A model generated the notes under the pieces. That model made no database searches and had not been told where the DNA came from. It was given only the letters and a program-made list of their open reading frames with translations. From Strigamia acuminata (lineage: Eukaryota > Arthropoda > Chilopoda > Geophilomorpha > Linotaeniidae), in NCBI GenBank assembly GCA_949358305.1, contig CASHSZ010000042.1, forward strand, positions 1-42,500: a stretch of DNA of 42,500 bases, given 5' to 3'. This document shows positions 11,280 to 22,410 of the stretch, in pieces. A program made the translations under genes and the position numbers. Numbering within the stretch: the first letter of the stretch is position 1; every line of letters begins with the position of its first letter.

Positions 11280-12720
11280 GTTGTCCCGTGCGGGCCGTTA
11301 ACGGGCCGCCGACGATCCCGCAACGGCCCCGTAACGGCCCGTACGGGCCGTTAACGGGCCGCACGAGGTTGGCGAGGCCGCCGCACGGGCCGCCGACGGT
11401 CCCGTAACGACCCCGTTAACGGCCCGTGCGGGCCGTTAACGGGCCGCCGACGGTCCCGTCACGATCCCGTAACGGCCCGTACAAGCCGTTAACGGGCCGC
11501 CGACGGTCCCGTCACGATCCCGTCACGGCCCGTGCGGGCCGTTAACGGGCCGCCGACGGTCCCGTCACGATCCCGTCACGGCCCGTGCGGGCCGTTAACG
11601 GGCCGCCGACGGTCCCGTCACGATCCCGTCACGGCCCGTGCGGGCCGTTAACGGGCCGCCAACGGTCCCGTCACGATCCCGTCACGGCCCGTGCGGGCCG
11701 TTAACGGGCCGCCGACGGTCCCGTCACGATCCCGTCACGGCCTGTGCGGGCCGTTAACGGGCCGTTAACGGGCCGTTAACGGGCCGTTAACGGCCCGTTA
11801 ACGGCGTAAAACCAAAAACAGGATTCGAGATTAATGTCTATGAATGTTGTACGCGTTTTCACGTACGTGTTGTCGGTTGTTGATTTTTTCGATTTACGCC
11901 GTAACGGCCCGTTAACGGCCCGTTAACGGCCCGTCAACGGCCCGTCAACGGCCCGCATGGAGTCGTACGGGCCGTTAACGGGATCGTGACGGTCCCGTCA
12001 CGATCCCGTCACGGCCCGTGCGGGCCGTTAACGGGCCGCCGACAGTCCCGTCACGATCCCGTCACGGCCTTCGTTCCCGGACTTCGGCTCGCCGACGGCC
12101 CGTACGACCTCACGCGGGCCGTTAACGGGCCGTTAACGGGCCGTTAACGGCCCGTTAACGGCCCGTTAACGGCGTAAAACCAAAAACAGGATTCGAGATT
12201 AATGTCTATGAATGTTGTACGCGTTTTCACGTACGTGTTGTCGGTTGTTGATTTTTTCGATTTACGCCGTTAACGGCCCGTTAACGGCCCGTTAACGGCC
12301 CGTCAACGGCCCGCATGGAGTCGTACGGGCCGTTAACGGGCCGCCGACGGTCCCGTCACGGTCCCGTCACGGCGCGTGCGGGCCGTTAACGGGCCGCCAA
12401 CGGTCCCGTCACGATCCCGTCACGGCCCGTGCGGGCCGTTAACGGGCCGCCGACGGTCCCGTCACGATCCCGTCACGGCCTGTGCGGGCCGTTAACGGCC
12501 CGTTAACGGCGTAAAACCAAAAACAGGATTCGAGATTAATGTCTATGAATGTTGTACGCGTTTTCACGTACGTGTTGTCGGTTGTTGATTTTTTCGATTT
12601 ACGCCGTAACGGCCCGTTAACGGCCCGTCAACGGCCCGCATGGAGTCGTTCGGGCCGTTAACGGGCCGCCGACGGTCCCGTCACGATCCCGTAACGGCCC
12701 GTTACGGCCAAGGGCCGTAA
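11280..12720. repeat. GC-rich palindromic array, left part
   Basis: Short-period repeats built from CCGTTAACGG palindromes, CCGTCACGATCCCGT and GTGCGGGCC words. They are interrupted by three ~95-bp AT-rich spacer modules at about 11805-11897, 12173-12268 and 12509-12606. The array reads in the opposite orientation to the one at 14600-20510. No coding potential. Confidence 0.9.
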
Positions 12721-13345
12721 CGGGATAACTGAGAGAGTCGGGTGCGAGACCACGTGACCCGGAGTGTGGTTTTTGGGGGCGAGGGCCGTCCTCCGACCGC
12801 GCCGTGACGCGCCCCGGGTCGGATCAAGAGGCGACCCGGTCGGAAACCGAACCTCGGGGTTCCTCGGGGCGTGGTTTTTTGGGGAGGGGGGGGGGGGGGG
12901 GGATTGGGTCGCGTGCTCCGACCGCGCCGCAACGCGCCGTGGGTCGGTCACCAACCTTTGTCAATATTTTATAAATTTCCACGGAATTTCAACAATGTTT
13001 TACATAAGTCCGTCAAATCGGGCAGAAATATCCCGTACAATGTCGCTGCAATTCTGTGGAAATTTATCAGATATTGACAAAATTCGGTGACGGGCGGAAG
13101 GGCGATTCCCGGGCGGAAGAGAGAGAGAGAGAGAGAAAGGGGGGACGGCCGGCGCCTACGCCGACGGGGCGCGGAGGGCGAGTGCACTGTTCACGCATGT
13201 GGGCGCGTGTGGACGCTCGATTTACTGGCGCGTTGGACAAGTCAAAAAAAATTTCCCAATGTCTGACAAAAATTCCATCGAATCACGGCAATATTTGACA
13301 ACACTTGCACAGATTTTTAGCAACATTCACCGGCGAGGTCGTTGA
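12720..13345. repeat. Mixed satellite: G-rich module plus AT-rich repeat
   Basis: An inverted version of the module seen at 14340-14590 and 21370-21620: a GGAGTGTGGTTTTTGGGGGC word, a long G run at about 12885-12902, and CGCGCCGCAACGCGCCG words. It is followed by the AT-rich ~170-bp satellite (TTTGTCAATATTT..AATTTCCAC), an AG tract at 13117-13135 and a GCGTTGGACAAG word. Nearly the same sequence recurs at 26525-26990. Confidence 0.8.
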
Positions 13346-13645
13346 TGAACTCGCTTTACCCCGATGAATCTCGCGCGACAACAACCCTGCGAAAATACCA
13401 AATCTCGTACGAATAATAAACACGGCGCAAACCGCACAAAAATCCACGACATAAAATCGAATGTCGTCTATCGGCACTCTCAGCATTCCCCCGGACATTT
13501 TCCGGAAGAGTTTGGTCCGGCCGGAATCCGAGGAATAGTCACTCCCAAAGTGCGGATTTTGCGGGTGCACTCGCTTCCGAAGGATAGGCAAAGCAGGCGT
13601 GCGGACGCGACGCCCGGACGCGGCCGGACGGGGACCAGTCGGCGC

Positions 13646-14600
13646 TTAACCTTGGGGTATGTGTGCGGATTTTGTCGGGGGCGAAAGGGTCCCGCTTTTT
13701 AACATTACGGCGGCCTATACGTTGTTTCGTTGATCGCGACTGTGATGCGGAATTTGCGGATGTTGTTTTGGCCGAGTAGTTCGTGCGACCGAGCGCGTTT
13801 TGTTCGTTGCTTTTCGGTGTTCGGTGGGTTTTGTGACCGGTCAAGGGTTTCGCTAAAACGTGGTTTTTGTGACGGGAGGGAGGGGGGATCGGTTCATGTG
13901 CTCCGAACGCGCCGCGACGCGCCGTGACTTGGGCCAAAAACGACCCGGTCGGAAACCGGGTCCCGGGCTTCGTCGAGGCGTGGTTTTTGAGAACGGGGGG
14001 AGGGGGGGATCGGGTCGCGTGCTCCGAAAGCGCCGCGACGCGCCGTGACTTGGGCCAAAAACGACCCGGTCGGAAACCGGGTCCCGGGCTTCGTCGAGGC
14101 GTGGTCCCGATCGGGACAAACTCTTCCGGAAAATGTCCGGTGGAATGTTGAGAGTGTCGATGGACGACGTTCGAGTTTATATCGTAAGTAAGTAAGTATC
14201 TGACAAAACTTGCACAGAATTTTGTCAACATTTGATAAATTTCCACAGAATTTAACGTTGTTTTGCTAAAACCTGCGGAAACGTGTCTAGTCGGGCAGAA
14301 ACGTCTCGTAAAATGTTGCTGAAATTCCGTGGAAATTTGTCAAAAATTGACAAAAGTTGGTGACCGACCCACATCGCGTTGCGGCGCGGTCGGAGCACGC
14401 GACCCGATCCCCCCCCCCCCCTCCCCCCGTCCCCAAAAAACCACGCCTCGAGGAACCCCGAGGTTCGGTTTCCGACCGGGTCGCCTCTTGATCCGACTCG
14501 GGGCGCGTCACGGCGCGGTCGGAGGACGGCCCTCGCCCCCAAAAACCACACTCCGGGTCACGTGGTCTCGCACCCGACTCTTTCAGTTTTCCCGTTTTCA
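13646..14600 (+). mobile_element. Second repeat family, copy 1 (begins TTAACCTTGGGG)
   Basis: Begins TTAACCTTGGGGTATGTGTG. The first ~220 bp are almost identical to sequences starting at 20781 and 30815, each preceded by unrelated sequence right up to the TTAA. This copy contains an extra ~117-bp internal duplication of the G-run module (13860-14100), then AT-rich satellite and the C-run module, and grades into the GC array. No frame resembling a transposase is seen. The 3' boundary cannot be fixed because the adjoining array is full of TTAA. Confidence 0.6.
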
Positions 14601-17600
14601 GCCCGTTACGGGATCGTGACGGGACTGTCGGCGGCCCGTTAACGGCCCGCACGAGCCGTGACGGGATCGTGACGGGACCGTTGGCGGCCCGTTAACGGCC
14701 CGCACGGGCCGTGACGGGATCGTGACGGGACCGTCGGCGGCCCGTTAACGGCCCGTACGACTCCATGCGGGCCGTTGACGGGCCGTTGACGGGCCGTTAA
14801 CGGGCCGTTAACGGGCCGTTACGGCGTAAATCGAAAAAATCAACAACCGACAACACGTACGTGAAAACGCGTACAACATTCATAGACATTAATCTCGAAT
14901 CCTGTTTTTGGTTTTACGCCGTTAACGGGCCGTTAACGGCCCGTTAACGGCCCGTTAACGGCCCGCGTGAGGTCGTACGGGCCGTCGGCGAGCCGAAGTC
15001 CGGGAACGAAGGCCGTGACGGGATCGTGACGGGACCGTCAGCGGCCCGTTAACGGCCCGTGCGGGCCGTTGCGGGATCGTGACGGGATCGTCGACGGCCC
15101 GTTAACGGCCCGTGCGGGCCGTTGCGGGCCGTTGACGGGCCGTTGACGGGCCGTTAACGGGCCGTTAACGGGCCGTTACGGCGTGAATCGAAAAAATCAA
15201 CAACCGACAACACGTACATGAAAACGCGTACAACATTCATAGACATTAATCTCGAATCCTGTTTTCGGTTTTGCCCCGTTAACGGGCCGTTAACGGGCCG
15301 TTAACGGGCCGTTAACGGCCCGTGCGGGCCGTTGCGGGATCGTGACGGGACCGTCGACGGCCCGTTAACGGCCCGTGCGGGCCGTTGCGGGATCGTGACG
15401 GGACCGTCAGCGGCCCGTTAACGGCCCGTGCGGGCCGTTGCGGGATCGTGACGGGATCGTCGACGGCCCGTTAACGGCCCGTGCGGGCCGTTGCGGGATC
15501 GTGACGGGACCGTCAGCGGCCCGTTGCGGGATCGTGACGGGATCGTCGACGGCCCGTTAACGGCCCGTGCGGGCCGTTGCGGGCCGTTGACGGGCCGTTG
15601 ACGGGCCGTTAACGGGCCGTTAACGGGCCGTTACGGCGTGAATCGAAAAAATCAACAACCGACAACACGTACATGAAAACGCGTACAACATTCATAGACA
15701 TTAATCTCGAATCCTGTTTTTGGTTTTACGCCGTTAACGGGCCGTTAACGGGCCGTTAACGGCCCGTTAACGGCCCGCGTGAGGTCGTACGGGCCGTCGG
15801 CGAGCCGAAGTCCGGGAACGAAGGCCGTGACGGGATCGTGACGGGACCGTCAGCGGCCCGTTAACGGCCCGTGCGGGCCGTTGCGGGATCGTGACGGGAT
15901 CGTCGACGGCCCGTTAACGGCCCGTGCGGGCCGTTGCGGGCCGTTGACGGGCCGTTGACGGGCCGTTAACGGGCCGTTAACGGGCCGTTACGGCGTAAAT
16001 CGAAAAAATCAACAACCGACAACACGTACGTGAAAACGCGTACAACATTCATAGACATTAATCTCGAATCCTGTTTTTGGTTTTACGCCGTTAACGGGCC
16101 GTTAACGGCCCGTTAACGGCCCGTTAACGGCCCGCACAGGCCGTGACGGGATCGTGACGGGACCGTCGGCGGCCCGTTAACGGCCCGCACGAGCCGTGAC
16201 GGGATCGTGACGGGACCGTCGGCGGCCCGTTAACGGCCCGTACGGGCCGTTGCGGGATCGTGACGGGATCGTCGACGGCCCGTTAACGGCCCGTGCGGGC
16301 CGTTGCGGGATCGTGACGGGACCGTCAGCGGCCCGTTAACGGCCCGTGCGGGCCGTTGCGGGATCGTGACGGGATCGTCGACGGCCCGTTAACGGCCCGT
16401 GCGGGCCGTTGCGGGCCGTTGACGGGCCGTTGACGGGCCGTTAACGGGCCGTTAACGGGCCGTTACGGCGTGAATCGAAAAAATCAACAACCGACAACAC
16501 GTACATGAAAACGCGTACAACATTCATAGACATTAATCTCGAATCCTGTTTTTGGTTTTACGCCGTTAACGGGCCGTTAACGGGCCGTTAACGGCCCGTT
16601 AACGGCCCGCGTGAGGTCGTACGGGCCGTCGGCGAGCCGAAGTCCGGGAACGAAGGCCGTGACGGGATCGTGACGGGACCGTCAGCGGCCCGTTAACGGC
16701 CCGTGCGGGCCGTTGCGGGATCGTGACGGGATCGTCGACGGCCCGTTAACGGCCCGTGCGGGCCGTTGCGGGCCGTTGACGGGCCGTTGACGGGCCGTTA
16801 ACGGGCCGTTAACGGGCCGTTACGGCGTAAATCGAAAAAATCAACAACCGACAACACGTACGTGAAAACGCGTACAACATTCATAGACATTAATCTCGAA
16901 TCCTGTTTTTGGTTTTACGCCGTTAACGGGCCGTTAACGGCCCGTTAACGGCCCGTTAACGGCCCGCACAGGCCGTGACGGGATCGTGACGGGACTGTCG
17001 GCGGCCCGTTAACGGCCCGCACGAGCCGTGACGGGATCGTGACGGGACCGTCGGCGGCCCGTTAACGGCCCGTACGGGCCGTTGCGGGATCGTGACGGGA
17101 TCGTCGACGGCCCGTTAACGGCCCGTGCGGGCCGTTGCGGGATCGTGACGGGACCGTCAGCGGCCCGTTAACGGCCCGTGCGGGCCGTTGCGGGATCGTG
17201 ACGGGATCGTCGACGGCCCGTTAACGGCCCGTGCGGGCCGTTGCGGGCCGTTGACGGGCCGTTGACGGGCCGTTAACGGGCCGTTAACGGGCCGTTACGG
17301 CGTGAATCGAAAAAATCAACAACCGACAACACGTACATGAAAACGCGTACAACATTCATAGACATTAATCTCGAATCCTGTTTTCGGTTTTGCCCCGTTA
17401 ACGGGCCGTTAACGGGCCGTTAACGGGCCGTTAACGGCCCGTGCGGGCCGTTGCGGGATCGTGACGGGACCGTCGACGGCCCGTTAACGGCCCGTGCGGG
17501 CCGTTGCGGGATCGTGACGGGACCGTCAGCGGCCCGTTAACGGCCCGTGCGGGCCGTTGCGGGATCGTGACGGGATCGTCGACGGCCCGTTAACGGCCCG

Positions 17601-20510
17601 TGCGGGCCGTTGCGGGATCGTGACGGGACCGTCAGCGGCCCGTTGCGGGATCGTGACGGGATCGTCGACGGCCCGTTAACGGCCCGTGCGGGCCGTTGCG
17701 GGCCGTTGACGGGCCGTTGACGGGCCGTTAACGGGCCGTTAACGGGCCGTTACGGCGTGAATCGAAAAAATCAACAACCGACAACACGTACATGAAAACG
17801 CGTACAACATTCATAGACATTAATCTCGAATCCTGTTTTTGGTTTTACGCCGTTAACGGGCCGTTAACGGGCCGTTAACGGCCCGTTAACGGCCCGCGTG
17901 AGGTCGTACGGGCCGTCGGCGAGCCGAAGTCCGGGAACGAAGGCCGTGACGGGATCGTGACGGGACCGTCAGCGGCCCGTTAACGGCCCGTGCGGGCCGT
18001 TGCGGGATCGTGACGGGATCGTCGACGGCCCGTTAACGGCCCGTGCGGGCCGTTGCGGGCCGTTGACGGGCCGTTGACGGGCCGTTAACGGGCCGTTAAC
18101 GGGCCGTTACGGCGTAAATCGAAAAAATCAACAACCGACAACACGTACGTGAAAACGCGTACAACATTCATAGACATTAATCTCGAATCCTGTTTTTGGT
18201 TTTACGCCGTTAACGGGCCGTTAACGGCCCGTTAACGGCCCGTTAACGGCCCGCACAGGCCGTGACGGGATCGTGACGGGACCGTCGGCGGCCCGTTAAC
18301 GGCCCGCACGAGCCGTGACGGGATCGTGACGGGACCGTCGGCGGCCCGTTAACGGCCCGTACGGGCCGTTGCGGGATCGTGACGGGATCGTCGACGGCCC
18401 GTTAACGGCCCGTGCGGGCCGTTGCGGGATCGTGACGGGACCGTCAGCGGCCCGTTAACGGCCCGTGCGGGCCGTTGCGGGATCGTGACGGGATCGTCGA
18501 CGGCCCGTTAACGGCCCGTGCGGGCCGTTGCGGGCCGTTGACGGGCCGTTGACGGGCCGTTAACGGGCCGTTAACGGGCCGTTACGGCGTGAATCGAAAA
18601 AATCAACAACCGACAACACGTACATGAAAACGCGTACAACATTCATAGACATTAATCTCGAATCCTGTTTTTGGTTTTACGCCGTTAACGGGCCGTTAAC
18701 GGGCCGTTAACGGCCCGTTAACGGCCCGCGTGAGGTCGTACGGGCCGTCGGCGAGCCGAAGTCCGGGAACGAAGGCCGTGACGGGATCGTGACGGGACCG
18801 TCAGCGGCCCGTTAACGGCCCGTGCGGGCCGTTGCGGGATCGTGACGGGATCGTCGACGGCCCGTTAACGGCCCGTGCGGGCCGTTGCGGGCCGTTGACG
18901 GGCCGTTGACGGGCCGTTAACGGGCCGTTAACGGGCCGTTACGGCGTAAATCGAAAAAATCAACAACCGACAACACGTACGTGAAAACGCGTACAACATT
19001 CATAGACATTAATCTCGAATCCTGTTTTTGGTTTTACGCCGTTAACGGGCCGTTAACGGCCCGTTAACGGCCCGTTAACGGCCCGCACAGGCCGTGACGG
19101 GATCGTGACGGGACTGTCGGCGGCCCGTTAACGGCCCGCACGAGCCGTGACGGGATCGTGACGGGACCGTCGGCGGCCCGTTAACGGCCCGTACGGGCCG
19201 TTGCGGGATCGTGACGGGATCGTCGACGGCCCGTTAACGGCCCGTGCGGGCCGTTGCGGGATCGTGACGGGACCGTCAGCGGCCCGTTAACGGCCCGTGC
19301 GGGCCGTTGCGGGATCGTGACGGGATCGTCGACGGCCCGTTAACGGCCCGTGCGGGCCGTTGCGGGCCGTTGACGGGCCGTTGACGGGCCGTTAACGGGC
19401 CGTTAACGGGCCGTTACGGCGTGAATCGAAAAAATCAACAACCGACAACACGTACATGAAAACGCGTACAACATTCATAGACATTAATCTCGAATCCTGT
19501 TTTTGGTTTTACGCCGTTAACGGGCCGTTAACGGGCCGTTAACGGCCCGTTAACGGCCCGCGTGAGGTCGTACGGGCCGTCGGCGAGCCGAAGTCCGGGA
19601 ACGAAGGCCGTGACGGGATCGTGACGGGACCGTCAGCGGCCCGTTAACGGCCCGTGCGGGCCGTTGCGGGATCGTGACGGGATCGTCGACGGCCCGTTAA
19701 CGGCCCGTGCGGGCCGTTGCGGGCCGTTGACGGGCCGTTGACGGGCCGTTAACGGGCCGTTAACGGGCCGTTACGGCGTAAATCGAAAAAATCAACAACC
19801 GACAACACGTACGTGAAAACGCGTACAACATTCATAGACATTAATCTCGAATCCTGTTTTTGGTTTTACGCCGTTAACGGGCCGTTAACGGCCCGTTAAC
19901 GGCCCGTTAACGGCCCGCACAGGCCGTGACGGGATCGTGACGGGACTGTCGGCGGCCCGTTAACGGCCCGCACGAGCCGTGACGGGATCGTGACGGGACC
20001 GTCGGCAGCCCGTTAACGGCCCGTACGACTCCATGCGGGCCGTTGACGGGATCGTGACGGGACCGTCGGCAGCCCGTTAACGGCCCGCACGGGCCGTGAC
20101 GGGATCGTGACGGGACCGTCGGCGGCCCGTTAACGGCCCGCACGAGCCGTGACGGGATCGTGACGGGACCGTCGGCAGCCCGTTAACGGCCCGCACGGGC
20201 CGTGACGGGATCGTGACGGGACCGTCGGCGGCCCGTTAACGGCCCGCACGAGCCGTGACGGGATCGTGACGGGACCGTCGGCGGCCCGTTAACGGCTTGT
20301 ACGGGCCGTTACGGGATCGTGACGGGACCGTCGGCGGCCCGTTAACGGCTCGCACGGGCCGTTAACGGGGTCGTTACGGGACCGTCGGCGGCCCGTGCGG
20401 CGGCCTCGCCAACCTCGTGCGGCCCGTTAACGGCCCGTACGGGCCGTTACGGGGCCGTTGCGGGATCGTCGGCGGCCCGTTAACGGCCCGCACGGGACAA
20501 CGGGCGCCAA
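14600..20510. repeat. GC-rich palindromic array with higher-order repeat
   Basis: About 5.9 kb of CCGTTAACGG-based repeats with 13 AT-rich spacer modules (near 14826, 15183, 15636, 15994, 16469, 16827, 17303, 17757, 18115, 18590, 18948, 19423, 19780). Spacers come in two types, GCGTAAATCG/ACGTACGTG and GCGTGAATCG/ACGTACATG. Their spacing follows 455, 358, 475, 357, 475 bp and then repeats, giving two tandem ~2,120-bp higher-order units (about 15180-17300 and 17300-19420), each opened by the variant CCTGTTTTCGGTTTTGCC. No coding potential. Confidence 0.9.
14821..14925. repeat. AT-rich spacer module, type example (18 copies in window)
   Basis: About 105 bp bounded by short inverted ends GGCGTAAA and TTTACGCC and flanked by CCGTTAACGG palindromes. 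It contains AAAAAATCAACAACCGACAA, a CACGTACGTG palindrome and ATTAATCTCGAATCCTG. Thirteen copies lie in this orientation (14.8-19.8 kb). Five lie in the opposite one: 11.8, 12.2, 12.5, 22.0 and 26.2 kb. The constancy and inverted ends resemble a very small MITE that became part of the satellite. Confidence 0.75.
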
Positions 20511-20780
20511 CGAGCGCCGGTAGTCCCGGTAATTTGTTTCAAAATAAATATTTGTCACCGTCTCCCCTCCCTCCTCCTCCTCCCCCTCCTCTCCCTCTCG
20601 AGGCCAGACACGGCCGCTCCAAAATACGAACCACGACGATGCCTCCGTACCGATAGACCGAGTGGGTCGCGCGACAGACAATGCGCGCAAACTACCGTCG
20701 GCGCACGGTGTGCACGGCGCAACACCACGGAAGTAACTACCGGTGCGCCCCTCGTGCGTGCGAGGCAACCCCGAGCTCGC

Positions 20781-21620
20781 TTAACCTTGGGGTATGTGTG
20801 CGGATTTTGTCGGGGGCGAAAGGGTCCCGCTTTTTAACATTACGGCGGCCTATACGTTGTTTCGTTGATCGCGACTGCGATGCGGAATTTGCGGATGTTG
20901 TTTTGGCCGAGTAGTTCGTGCGACCGAGCGCGTTTTGTTCGTTGCTTTTCGGTGTTCGGTGGGTTTTGTGACCGGTCAAGGGTTTCGCTAAAACGTGGTT
21001 TTTGAGTACGGGGGGGAGGGGGGGGATCGGGTCGCGTGCTCCGAAAGCGCCGCGACGCGCCGTGACTTGGGCCAAAAACGACCCGGTCGGAAACCGGGTC
21101 CCGGGCTTCGTCGAGGCGTGGTCCCGATCGGGACAAACTCTTCCGGAAAATGTCCGGTGGAATGTTGAGAGTGTCGATGGACGACGTTCGAGTTTATATC
21201 GTAAGTAAGTAAGTATCTGACAAAACTTGCACAGAATTTTGTCAACATTTGATAAATTTCCACAGAATTTAACGTTGTTTTGCTAAAACCTGCGGAAACG
21301 TGTCTAGTCGGGCAGAAACGTCTCGTAAAATGTTGCTGAAATTCCGTGGAAATTTGTCAAAAATTGACAAAAGTTGGTGACCGACCCACATCGCGTTGCG
21401 GCGCGGTCGGAGCACGCGACCCGATCCCCCCCCCCCCCCCTCCCCCCGTCCCCAAAAAACCACGCCTCGAGGAACCCCGAGGTTCGGTTTCCGACCGGGT
21501 CGCCTCTTGATCCGACTCGGGGCGCGTCACGGCGCGGTCGGAGGACGGCCCTCGCCCCCAAAAACCACACTCCGGGTCACGTGGTCTCGCACTCGACTTT
21601 TTCAGTTTTCCCGTTTTCGG
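20781..21620 (+). mobile_element. Second repeat family, copy 2
   Basis: Starts TTAACCTTGGGGTATG immediately at the right end of the foldback element. It is nearly identical to copy 1 (13646) apart from lacking one internal ~117-bp duplication. It contains a GTAAGTAAGTAAGTA run near 21200, AT-rich satellite (21210-21375), a C run (about 21426-21442) and the GGTCACGTGGTCTCGCAC segment. Its 3' end merges into a GC array. Confidence 0.6.
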
Positions 21621-22410
21621 CCCGTTACGGCCAAGGACCGTAACGGGTCGAAAACGGGCCGCAACGGGTCGAAAACGGCCGCAACGGGTCGAAAACGGCC
21701 CGCACGGGCCGTTAACGGGCCGCCGACGGTCCCGTCACAATCCCGTAACGGCTCGCACGGGCCGTTAACGGGCCGCCGACGGTCCCGTCACGATCCCGTA
21801 ACGGCTCGCACGGGCCGTTAACGGGCCGCCGACGGTTCCGTAACTATCCCGTAACGGCCCGCACGGGCCGTTAACGGGCCGCCGACGATCCCGTCACGAC
21901 CCCGTAACGGCCCGTACGACCTCATGCGGGCCGTTAACGGGCCGTTAACGGGCCGTTAACGGCCCGTTAACGGCGTAAAACCAAAAACAGGATTCGAGAT
22001 TAATGTCTATGAATGTTGTACGCGTTTTCATGTACGTGTTGTCGGTTGTTGATTTTTTCGATTTACACCGTCACGGCCCGTTAACGGCCCGTTAACGGCC
22101 CGTTAACGGCCCGTTACGATCCCGTAACGGCCCGCACGGGCCGTTAACGGGCCGCCGACGGTCCCGTCACGATCCCGTAACGGCCCGCACGGGCCGTTAA
22201 CGGGCCGCCGACGGTCCCGTCACGGTCCCGTAACGGCTCGCACGGGCCGTTAACGGGCCGCCGACGGTCCCGTCACGGTCCCGTAACGGCCTTCGTTCCC
22301 GGACTTCGGCTCGCCGACGGCCCGTGCGACCTCATGCGGGCCGCTAACGGGCCGTCAACGGGCCGTTAACGGCCCGTTTTCGACCCGCTACGGCCCGTCA
22401 CGGCCTGTTG
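21620..22410. repeat. GC-rich palindromic array, third block
   Basis: Repeats of CCGTTAACGGGCCGCCGACGG and CGGGTCGAAAACGG words with one spacer module at about 21975-22070. The segment around 21541-21720 is repeated almost exactly about 4.2 kb downstream (25743-25925). Confidence 0.85.

Larger units (their letters stand above)
10997..20784. mobile_element. TTAA-flanked foldback element, ~9.8 kb
   Basis: The stretch starting at 11001 (GCGAGCTCGGGGTTGCCTCG) is repeated in inverted orientation ending at 20780. The arms match perfectly over at least the first 350 bp and closely over about 490 bp (11001-11490 against 20291-20780). The match stops exactly at a TTAA on each side (10997-11000 and 20781-20784). 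A TTAA duplication is the known target-site signature of the piggyBac superfamily. The interior holds palindromic GC arrays, AT-rich satellite and one copy of a second element (13646), but no transposase frame, so it would be non-autonomous. The right TTAA is also the left edge of the second element, so the structure may be nested. A large inverted duplication formed another way remains possible. Confidence 0.6.

Noticed and set aside
14600-20510. CRISPR-like look of regular repeats with spacers
   Set aside because: The spacers are the same sequence each time and the repeats are palindromic satellite words in a eukaryotic, intron-bearing region; no cas genes.
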